Source: Parachlorella kessleri
Taxonomy: Eukaryota; Chlorophyta; Trebouxiophyceae; Chlorellales; Chlorellaceae
Direction of reading: 5' to 3'
Assembly: GCA_001598975.1 (NCBI GenBank)
Contig: BBXU01003068.1
Span: 1 to 19,535, forward strand
Length of the DNA: 19,535 nucleotides
The notes under the pieces were generated by a model. That model saw only the letters and a list, made by a program, of their open reading frames with translations. It was not told the DNA's origin and did not search any database. A program made the translations under genes and the position numbers. Positions 8,082-16,827 of the stretch are shown here, one piece after another; position 1 is the first letter of the stretch; each line of letters starts with the position of its first letter.

Positions 8082-10721
8082 ATGTCTTCGCTACGTAAGA
8101 GAAAACGAATTGACTATACAGCCACGGTGGTGCACTTCGGGCCCCTGAATGCTGACAAGCATGTGCCCGACCAAGAATATCGAGCGCTCGAGCATGGGCG
8201 GAAGTATCAACCACGCAGCAAGCCTCACAAGACACGTCCGCGGGATGGCCTGGCAGATGCCCCTCCTCCCCGGGTCAGGCTGGTATCTGCAGCAGAACCA
8301 GAAGCCAGGACCCCGGTGGCTTGGCAGCAAGAGGCTGGTGCGGAGCTGTGCACTCCAGAGCTATCAACTCCCGTGGGACACGGGGGTGATCCAGCCAGGG
8401 TGGCAGTACCACTCCAGCCACCCCTACCCACACCAGAACCGGAGCCTACAGGGGGCTCCCTTTTGACGCCAGGGACAACAGGGTATCACACAGCTGACGA
8501 GGGAAGCGGGCCAGATCTCTTGGCCGACGCAGTGGAGGCCGCCACCGTTCCGGAGGCTTTGCACGAGCAACAAGGGGAGGAGGAAGCAGAGGAGGAGGGA
8601 GAGGATAAAGAAGGGGAGAAAGACGATGATGTGCAGCAGGAGGAGCAGCACCTGGAGCGGCAGCCTCAACAGCAACACCAGCAGCAGCAGCCAACTCACT
8701 CTGACCAGGAGGAGGCGGAGCCTGCCTTGTCTGGTCATCCGGGGCCAGCTGCTGCGGAGCTAGGTCCAAGCTGCGCTGACAACGACAGTGACAGTGACAG
8801 CAGTAGCGAGGATGAGAAGGAAGAAGTGCTCAGGCTTGTGCAAGAGCGCCAGCTGCAGTGGGGCCCTCCAGCTCCCTTCAGGTGAGGCATGGGTGGGGGG
8901 CTGCACTTGGCAAACCGCGCTGCAACACGGAGGTGAACATACTATTTTTCCCCTGCACCAGACAGGCCTCTTGCTGCTGTTCAAGAACCAGTGTGCTTGT
9001 TGCTGCTCTGGAGATCCAAGTGCCAGAAACCTTGTTCCTGACCTTTCTGTTCCCACCAACCCCACATTGCGCAATGGCTGTCAGGGCCAGCTGTGTTTCT
9101 CTTTGCCTTGCAGGGCTGACATCCAGGCAGCGGCCGGGCGGCGCTGTCGCTCCTTTTACCACTCAGTCAGCATGCTGCCTTGTGAGAGCCTCACAAGCCC
9201 TCCAGAGGCAGCTGCTGTTGACGTGGGCGGTGGGAGCCTTGGCGGGGATGGCAGCATTAGGGCAAAGGGTTGTGACGGCGAGCAAGCGGCGGCTCCCTGC
9301 ACCTTCCGGGTTGGAGATACAGTGCTTGTGGATTTTGAGAGAGGGTCGACCTGGGAGGAGGCACCCCTGACCATCTATGCCCTTTTTGAGGTGAGAGGAA
9401 AAGAGTGGCACCTTGTGCAGCTTGTCTTGTTGCATTGGGGCCCCCGTGGGGTTGTCTGGCAATGCCTCATCTTATCCCCCTCAATTGCTGCAGAATTTCG
9501 CAGGGAGTCATCACTAGCTTGTTTCGGAGTTAATGACCTCCACTGTCATGCCGCACGCCAGGCTGCCTATTCTGCTCACTGAGGTTCCCTTTTCCCACTC
9601 CTTGCCGTCTGCATTTGAGGGCGCTCCGCTACTGCACCAGCTGTGGTGCGGGGCCAGCGCCCTCAACCCCTTGCTTGTGTGGCCGAGCAGAGCACATATG
9701 TTTGTGTCTACAGGATGACCAGGGCTTGCCCTGGGTGGTCCCCCGCTGGGAGATGAGGTGGCAGGACTTGGTGGATTCCGAGGCGGAGCCGGGGCGCCCC
9801 GACCGCGTGCTGATGAGACGGGGGCGGCAGGTGTTCAGGCTGCGGGAGAGGGGTGAGGATGGGACGCTTCTGCTTCTAGGTGAGGCCCCCTGATTCAGGG
9901 TTCAGGGCATTATATGTTCACAGAAAGAATGCGACTACTCCCTTTTTGCATGCTGGATTAAGGTGTTGCATCTGGGGACTACATAGTCTCCTGTGCCATA
10001 TGGTGTTGTGAAGCACACAGCGCATGACCTCTACATTGTGACAGGCGTGGTGCCGCAGCGCAAGCCACACCGCGTTGCTTGCCACCTTTCCATCTGTGCT
10101 CTCCTCCATGGAATATTTCCTTGTGCAATACGTTCTCTTGCTTGCTTGACTTGCAGATGACCTGGAGGAGAACCTCAACTATGTGACTGACATCTTGCGG
10201 CACTGCACGATGCGCCACGCTGAGCAGGTCGATGACCTGGAGGTGAGTCACCCTGGGTAGCACTGGAGGGTGTGAGGCACATACCATAACCTGAGCCCTG
10301 CCAAGCCCAGCATCCTTTCTCCTGACCTCCTAGCGTTTGGCTACTATACGGGCTCAGTTTCTCCCACTAACTGCTTTGGCTGTTGCATGCGCTTGTTTTT
10401 TTGGGAATGGTGTTCCAAGTAACTGAACAAATTTGCAAGACAGCAGGGCTGTTTGCGGTGCAGGGCTATGAGCAGCAGCCCGACTGCTTCTGGTACCGCT
10501 ACTGCTTCGACCAGCGCTGCCTGCGCTGGGATTATTCTCCACCTCCTCCCACCATGAGTACATCATATGTCAACGGGGCAGCCAGCCCTCATCCTTCCCC
10601 GCAGTCAGCAGCACAGCGGCGGGCGGCTCTGCGGCGTGGCGGCCCTGTTTCACGTGCAGCCGCGGCCACATCATGTCATCATTGTGGGGCACCACAGCGG
10701 GGCCCGTGGGGACTTCAACAA

Positions 10722-10755
<34 letters not shown>

Positions 10756-13700
10756 CACCCCAGTGGCCCAGCCGCGGCCAGCACCACCAGCAGACCACCA
10801 TGGTGGATGTGTTTGCTGGGCTGGGGACGGTGGCGCTGGCGGCACAGGCCTCGGGCTTCAACGTGGGTGTGTTGGTACCATGGTGCTGGCCTGGTATTAT
10901 GTAGCACAGCAGGCATCGGGCCATGCAGATTGGCAGGAGCCAGCACTAATGTGTGTTTCATGTCAACCCTGTTTGAGCAGGTGCTGCTGGGTGTGGAGAA
11001 GGATGCTGCGGCTGCCGCGTCATTCTGTGCCAACTTCCCCGGCTTGCCAGACCCACTGATGACGTTGGCTGACCTGCTGGGGGCGGTGAAGGCGGGGGCG
11101 CCATGGGCACCACGTGAGTTAGTCAGGGTTAGTCAGGGGACGGAAAGCCTGCCAGGGAGCTTTCCCAGCAGCGCCTGGGCGGCTAGTCCATGTGAGGTTC
11201 CGTGGATGTGTTGAGCACCTGGGATTCGATTTGGATGCCAAAGAGAGAGGCCTTGCTTTAGGAGCAGGAACTTCTGCCTGCTCAACTTCCTGGTGCTGGA
11301 GGTCCTGAGGCAGGAAACACTAAAAGAAATGTTTTGGTATTTTGAGTTTTTAGCCAAGGTAGTGCTGAGTGCCCAAAGGGTTTCCATGTTTAGGAGGGTA
11401 ATAGCAGCCGTAATCATTCGCCTGTTGGAGTTGCTGGTGCTGTGCCAGCTGTGGGGGTGTCTAGACCTTTTCTTTGGGGATGGCCCACCTGTGTGTCCAC
11501 CTTGTGTCAACTCACCATAGCAACTACCCCTGGACCTTCTGGCTCTGCTGCCCACTGGCAGCCTCACATAGCAGCCCCTGGAGACCTAGTTCTGCCCAGC
11601 CATGTGCAGCTTTCAGACACAGGGCAACGCTAGAGTTCCCCGGCCTGCTTGGCACGTGTCTCATACTCTCGGTCCCCGTGCGTGCGAGGGCGTCTCCTTA
11701 ACCCGCGCCCCTGGCTAGTGTCCTGTGGTTTTCCCAGGGCATCACTCAAGGCACGGCTATGGCTGTGCCCTTGAGGCCTGGTCGTAATTATATATATATT
11801 CATTTTTTCATCCCGCTGCAGGCCCCGGCAGCGTGACCCTGCTGCACCTCAGCCCTCCCTGCCAGGCCCTGTCTGGGCTGAATGCCCACCGCAGCTACCA
11901 CCGGTTCGAGGAGCGGCTGGTGCCGCTGCTGCAGCAGGTGGGCAGGGCGGGTCTGTGCCTGGCTCAGGTGCTGTTGAGCAGAAGCAGCCTTTGCCAGTGT
12001 CTGGTTATGGTGGCAGGCAATGCGGTCAGAGAGTAGGTACGGGTATACTGGGCTGACAGGATTCTATGCAGTTATGCTCTGTGTCTTGCCAGTATTGATC
12101 CTCCTCGGCAGCTCCCAGCACCTTTGAAGGACAGGCTAGTGCTGCTGGTGGGCTTGCACCTATCTGAGCCGCTGGTTTTTCCTGCAAAGAGTACCTACCC
12201 AACCTCCGGCCTCTGGTGATCCTGTGGGCGGCTACTTATCCGCACTGTGCAAGCTAAGCAGCTGGAGTTGGTGCACCTGCCGGCGCATGCGGACATGGTG
12301 GCCCCTGGGACATGCCTTACTCATACTAGCAAGGGACAGCGCTCGCGAGAGTGTCCAGCCACTGGCAGTGTCTGTCACGTGCCTTCTGCAGTGTGTGGAG
12401 CTGGTCCGGCTCCTGCGGCCCCAGTATGTGTCGCTTGAAGAGGTCAAGCAGGTAAGCGCAGGTATTCACACAGCTATTGGGGTCCATGTACGTCGCTGAG
12501 AATACGTCAGAGTGGTTCATTACGTTCATGCCCCTTACATCAGCAGCCTGCAGCACTGAGAACACAACCACAGGGCAATGCTCCCCCCACATTCTGGCAT
12601 GTGGGCTTAACATTTGCCAATGCTTGCAAAATGCCTTTCTGCTCCGGCCTCTGCCGCATTGAAGGGGTCGCCGGCTGGTGCTAGTTTGATGCCAAACCGG
12701 GGTTCGTAATGCGTGTGCAGTTTCTGAACTGCAAGCTGATCATCTACGGCAAGGAGTTTTCCCGGGCCAAGCAACGGCTGGCTAGTCAACTCGCCCGTGG
12801 TGAGGCTGGGGGCTTTGACGCGACGGGTTTCCAGTTCTGTGTTTGTCATGGCTGGCTGTGGCTTCCACTGGGTCAAGTGCCTCCTCCCACTCCCTAGACC
12901 CTCGGAATCAGCTGCCGGGCCAGCCTGTCTGAACTGGTCCACTGGTTAAGTCGCCTACCTGGGTTGGTGAATCCTGCTGCAGCAGGTTGTGGGGTGGGGA
13001 GTGACCATGCCAGGCCAGCTTGCTGGAGCTGTGCCCCTTCATGAGTTGCTGGGCTGGTGCTTCCTGCTGCAGCCCGTCGTGGGGAGGGAGGTGACGTGGC
13101 GGCGCTGGAGGAAGCCACGGCGACTCAGGCACAGCTTGAGCACATCCAGAACGTCACAGGTACGATGCAGTTGTCATGTCGAACAGTGGTGATGATGTAT
13201 AGCTTTTTAGTATGCCTGGCGCCAGCTCTGTGAGCCCAGGGAGCAGCCAGCACAAGTGTATGCCCTGTTGTACTGTGCTAGGCGGCGGTAGGGATGGGGA
13301 GGCAGCCATGCTGTCACTGTCACATCAAGGCGAGTGGTTGGCATGCACTTTTAAGAACTTTCCCTACTAGAGGATCATGCCCATGGCACTGACCAACATA
13401 CGCAACCTACTGGGTTGGAGGAAGCAGAATAGTGAAGCAAAACTACCACGTGAACCTACCTACAGCTCCAGGGTACCCCCTGCTGCTTCCCCTCTGCAGT
13501 TCGGCCGTGGCTACATGTGGTGCCGCAGCTGCTGGACCTTGGATACCAGGTGGATCTGAGGATCCTCAATGCCGCCCACTATGGCGCGCCCCAGTCAAGG
13601 AAGGTGGGGGCCCTTGGGTTAGGCAAGGCTCATGTCATGCCCCCAGGCCGGTACATGCTTTTGGTATGGGTGGGAGGCAATGCGATGTGAGAGGAAGGGA

Positions 13701-16010
13701 CGGGTATACTGGGCTGACAGGATTCTATGCAGCTATGCTCTGGGTCTTGCCTCAGATCTGATGCTCTTGGCAAGACCTTACGCAGTATATATCCTGGCAT
13801 CAGCCATGTAGCATGCTGGGCCCGGTAAGTGATATGACCGGTACATTCCAGTGCACAGAAGGAAGGCTGGAGACGCTGGCCGGGCGTCTTGCAAGGCGGC
13901 GCACTGAGAAAGAGAGCAGCTTGCGCAATGGATTAGTTGGCAAGGAGTAGCCACAGTCTCTTCGTGCGCATGCAGAGGCTTTTCATGGTGGCAGCACGAT
14001 GTGGCCTGTCGCTGCCGCTCCCCCCAGCACCCCGGCGTTGCCTCGCAGCAGCCGCTTTGCGTGGCAGCGGCAGCAAAGCGCAAAAGGCCAAGGCAGCAGT
14101 TTCTGAGGAGACCAAGGACCCTTGCCTGCTGACACTGAAGGGAGGCCGGGCGGCCCTGAAGCTCCCCACCGAGGTAGGCAGGATGGCTTCCTTTTTTTTT
14201 CCAACAGGACTCGATGTTTGACCCCCCCATAGCTCCCTTCCGCCTCTCGGTTAGCAAGGCGTGGTGCTTGCTGAATTCCTGTGCCTTGCACATACATCTA
14301 TACAGCCCCATAGGGCCTTCTTGGCAGAGCAACTGCCGCGGGCCCGGCGCATGCCATTGTGAAGCTCTGCATTGCAAACTGTGGCCATTTGCGGGGCAGC
14401 TTGGTGAGGGAGTGTGTGCTGGTTGTGCAAGGAATACATGTAAGCCTGCCTTAGAACCGGCGAGAGAGCCCCCGTCAGAAAGCAACTGAATGCATGACTC
14501 AGTGCAGACCACCTTTCTAGGCTTCAAATTGTACCCTTGCTTCCTTTTGCAGGGCTTGCGCCTCCCAGGGGCGGTGACTGTGGCTGAGGCCATCGGCGAC
14601 CTGCCCCGGCTGCTGCCACGGGAGGGCAGCGCTGGCGGGACAGCCTCTGCACCGGGCAGCGCTGCCCAGCAGGAGCAGCTTGGGAGGCCCTGCATGCCGT
14701 ACAGGCCGGCCATGGGCCCGAGCGCCTACGCACAGGTCATGCGGCAGGGGGCGGGGCCCAACCTGTGGTACCACAGCCTCCAGAAGCAGGGCAGGACAGG
14801 TACGGGGGTGGGCATAGCAAAGCATGGTTTGACATTTGGGAACTCTGCATGCCGGCGCCATGATTGCTGCCGCACTTGTCCTCCTCATGATGACAGCTCC
14901 ATGAGCCATGGATACTCCGGTCAGACCCAGTGCAGGCAGCGGCCGTGCCGACCCTGAAGTTGTTCTTCACTGTGTGTAGCACAGCTGCTAGCAGCTCTTG
15001 TCCCTACCAACTCGCTGCAGGCAGCGGGCGTGTCAAGCTCCGCGGCCTGTTCCCCACAATATGTGGCACCGACGCCGGCCCGGTCCACCCCCTCGAGCCA
15101 CCCCGGCTGCTGACGGTGGCCGAGTGGAAGCGAGCACAGAGCATCCCAGATGGCGTGGTGGTGCTGGGGAGCGAGGAGGAGCAGAGGCGGCAGATTGGTG
15201 AGCCCGTGGGACCCGGCACAGCCAGGGCCTGCTAGACGACGTGGACCTTACCTGTGACAAACCTAATTGCACATCTGCGTGGCTTGAGACATTCCTTGCA
15301 TGCGCTCGCTGTATTGCCTAGGTTAGCGTCTGTAGCGCTGGCATCAGGTGGCCACCGGTAGGCCCCTTAGTGCCCACCGCTTTCCTGTGCTTACCATTCT
15401 GCCTTGGGCATGCACTGCGGGCCCCACCTACGCTGCTGTCACAGCTGCTGACCCAGAGTCAGTCACGTCCCTCCGATCGCTTACCACCTTGCCTCCTGTC
15501 TGTGCAGGCAACGCAGTTCCCTGGCTGCTGGCCAAGGCGGTGACTGACACCATCTACCAGGCAGCCACTGGGCAGCATCCTCAATCCAACTTTCCAGCCC
15601 TCAATCCCAGGGCCACCTCGCCAGGCGGGACCGCCGCTGTGCAGGCAACAGCAGCCGCTGCCAATGCCCCGGCTGCTGGCGGGCTGATCGCTGCTGATGC
15701 TGGCACTGTGGAGGGGGTGGTTAGGGATGAGCAACTCACCAGGGCACTGCCTGCTGGCAGGACCTCGGCGTCTGGCAGTCGCCCTGCAGAGAAGGTGGAA
15801 CTGGGTGCGGCAGGCAGAGTTGCCGCTGCTGTAGGTGACGTGGGGCCTGACACAGCTGCCCGAGGGGCTGTGAGGTGCCTAGAGTTTGGTGTGATGCCAG
15901 AGCAGCAGCAGCAGCAGCAACAGGCAGAAGCTGAGGAGGAAGGGCGGCTAGTGAGGCGAGGCATGGGAGCTGCAGCAAGCCTTTCTTCAGAGGCAACTTT
16001 GACAGTTTGA
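8082..16010 (+). CDS. BAH-domain DNA (cytosine-5) methyltransferase, 15 exons, 1143 residues
   Basis: It transfers a methyl group from S-adenosylmethionine to cytosine C5 in nuclear DNA. Exons: 8082-8881, 9114-9390, 9714-9879, 10157-10242, 10464-10862, 10981-11113, 11822-11937, 12392-12451, 12721-12799, 13073-13159, 13500-13603, 13976-14173, 14553-14799, 15021-15197, 15508-16010. All introns are GT-AG and phases match. N-terminus: basic RKRKR (residues 5-9), then a disordered acidic region (about 165-255). BAH domain about 331-465; poly-Q 528-540. Catalytic motifs: I DVFAGLG (558-564), acidic E582, IV SPPCQ with Cys634, VI as LEEV (674-677) instead of the usual ENV, VIII QSRKR (766-770), target-recognition part with VAEAIGDLP, X GNAVP (977-981). 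The last 160 residues are low-complexity with a Q7 run. One BAH and no chromodomain fit neither plant CMT nor DNMT1 (two BAHs) exactly. An in-frame TAG at 8049 supports the start. Confidence 0.92.
9304..10523 (+). other. BAH domain coding segment (exons 2-5)
   Basis: Residues about 331-463 start with FRVGDTVLVDF and end with DCFWYRYCFDQRCL. They include IYALFE, a WVVPRWEMRW strand segment and DDLEENLNYVTDILRHC. The order of beta-strand-like segments and the aromatic FWYRYCFD close fit BAH domains of eukaryotic cytosine methyltransferases, which bind modified histone tails or other chromatin partners. The domain is interrupted by three introns. The precise BAH subtype is not recognisable by eye. 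Confidence 0.75.
10716..10754 (+). repeat. CAA/CAG run encoding poly-glutamine
   Basis: Three CAA codons followed by about ten CAG codons encode 13 glutamines (residues 528-540) in the linker between the BAH domain and catalytic motif I. The run is in frame and of a length-variable type. Shorter Q runs lie in exon 1 and in the last exon near 15901. Confidence 0.9.
12005..12111 (+). repeat. Dispersed repeat, copy in methyltransferase intron 7
   Basis: Contains GGTGGCAGGCAATGCG, GGGTATACTGGGCTGACAGG, ATTCTATGCAG and TATGCTCTGTGTCTTGCC. It aligns over about 105 bases with the copy at 13664-13772. It ends near CTCGGCAG. No terminal inverted repeat is obvious. Confidence 0.85.
12959..13100 (+). 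repeat. Duplicated acceptor and start of methyltransferase exon 10
   Basis: The sequence around the true acceptor at 13071-13072 (CTGGGCTGGTG, then CCTGCTGCAG and GTGGGGAGGGAGGTGAC) has an upstream copy 90 bases earlier, from 12959 (CTGGGTTGGTG, CCTGCTGCAG, GTGGGGTGGGGAGTGAC). The upstream copy keeps the AG but is diverged in its exon part. The exon 10 assignment rests on matching phase on both sides. Confidence 0.7.
13664..13772 (+). repeat. Dispersed repeat, copy in methyltransferase intron 11
   Basis: Shares GAGGCAATGCG, GGGTATACTGGGCTGACAGG, ATTCTATGCAG, TATGCTCTG and GTCTTGCC with the intron 7 copy, in the same orientation. The homology continues weakly into CTCTTGGCAAG. It lies inside a larger intron and is not the whole intron. 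Confidence 0.85.
14926..15060 (+). repeat. Duplicated acceptor and start of methyltransferase exon 14
   Basis: The true acceptor at 15019-15020 and the following GCAGCGGGCGTGT are echoed 85 bases upstream (TGCAGGCAGCGGCCGTGCC, AG at 14934-14935). About 20 of the first 22 bases match, then similarity fades, with CTGAAGTTGTTC against CGGCCTGTTCCC. The upstream copy would shift or break the frame, so the downstream acceptor is used in my model. Confidence 0.6.
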
Positions 16011-16409
16011 AGTTGAACGAGGGTGGGACCTGGGTTGTGCACCACTCGGCAGACAACAAGTGATGGCCAGGCTTTGCACTAAGTTGGTGGCCGGCAGAGG
16101 TTGACAGCCTTGGGCTAGTGGACAGATGAGGGGTGGCCCCGTATGCCACCTGCCTCCTGGCAAAACCTTACATTGAGCACCCCATGTTATCATTTTAGCC
16201 TGCGCCATGCATGGGTGGCACGGTTTTGACATTGTTTCACCGCTCAATCCTTCACACACAAGTGGGACTTCCCGGTCCAACTGCTTTCTAAACTATGAAT
16301 GGTACCCTGCCTTTTCAATCCTAACTCAGTGCCAGGGTGTCTTTAGTGGCCATGCCGCTCATTGATGTCGGCTGCCTTCTGTACCGAGCTGGGGACAGGT
16401 AGGATATTA

Positions 16410-16498
16410 GTATGGGTGGCAGGTAGTGCAAACAGGGAGTAGAGCTGGGCTGGACTGGACTGAACTGACAGGGCTGGATGCAGAATGAGCCTGAGTAT
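16410..16498 (+). repeat. Dispersed repeat, first of two tandem copies
   Basis: Reads TATGGGTGGCAGGTAGTGC, then a GCTGGGCTGGACTGGACTG stretch, CTGACAGGGCTGGATGCAG and AATGAGCCTGAGTATGTC. It is the same family as the copies in introns 7 and 11, and is closest to the inverted copy at 7672-7723. Confidence 0.8.
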
Positions 16499-16510
16499 GT
16501 CTTATTTATT

Positions 16511-16600
16511 GAGGGTGGCAGATAATGCGAGCAGGGATGGGGTACTGGGATACTGGGCTGACAGGGCTGAATGCAGAATGAGCCAGAATGTCTTATTATT
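16511..16600 (+). repeat. Dispersed repeat, second tandem copy
   Basis: GGGTGGCAGATAATGCG, then ATACTGGGCTGACAGGGCTG, ATGCAGAATGAGCC and AGAATGTCTTATT, about 100 bases after the preceding copy. It combines the ATACTGGGCTGACAGG core of the intronic copies with the AATGAGCC tail of its neighbour, so it links the two subtypes. Confidence 0.8.
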
Positions 16601-16827
16601 TGCACTCACTCCAGTGCAAGAACCAAGGCACAGAGGCAACGGGACTGGAGCTGGACCTGACGCTGTCTGACACCTGCTGCCGTTTCCCTTTGCCACCCTG
16701 TCCTTCCTGCCCAATAGGCCTGCCCACTTGTTGATGTAATGTGGCCGGCACGCCCACATGTCCCAAGTTTCGAGCAACCAACTGTAAGGTGTTCACATGG
16801 GAAAGCTGGCTGGATCTACCATGCCCC

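Larger units (their letters stand above)
10800..15600 (+). other. C5-methyltransferase catalytic domain (exons 5-15)
   Basis: Residues about 556-1000. The cofactor-binding motif I is at the end of exon 5, and VLLGVEKDAAAAASF (motif II region) opens exon 6. The catalytic PPCQ is in exon 7 and the altered motif VI in exon 8. YQVDLRILNAAHYGAPQSRK sits in exon 11 and continues as RLFMVAARCGL in exon 12. The target-recognition region is in exons 12-14 and GNAVPWLLAKAV in exon 15. Motif order is that of a standard, non-permuted enzyme. All residues expected for catalysis are present except the Asn of ENV, which is Glu here. Confidence 0.9.
16011..16827. other. Convergent intergenic/3'-UTR region
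   Basis: It lies between the stop of the methyltransferase gene and the stop of the mTERF gene, which run toward each other. No gene was seen. It holds two tandem copies of the dispersed repeat and is presumably 3'-UTR sequence. Candidate TGTAA polyadenylation motifs lie on the plus strand at 16735-16739 (and at 16783-16787, inside the mTERF 3' region) and on the minus strand at 16172-16168. None stands out, and the distances from the stops are long. Confidence 0.5.

Noticed and set aside
8424..8769. Minus-strand leucine-rich frames resembling membrane segments
   Set aside because: They are the reverse of the acidic CAG/GAG-rich coding part of methyltransferase exon 1.
11293..11520. Open frame in the long intron between motifs I and IV as a missed chromodomain exon
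   Set aside because: The translation is hydrophobic and lacks the aromatic cage pattern of a chromodomain; exons 6 and 7 join in phase without it.
13778..14713. Long minus-strand open frame of 311 codons
   Set aside because: It is the antisense shadow of methyltransferase exons 12-13 and intron sequence; Cys/Pro/His-rich with no motif.
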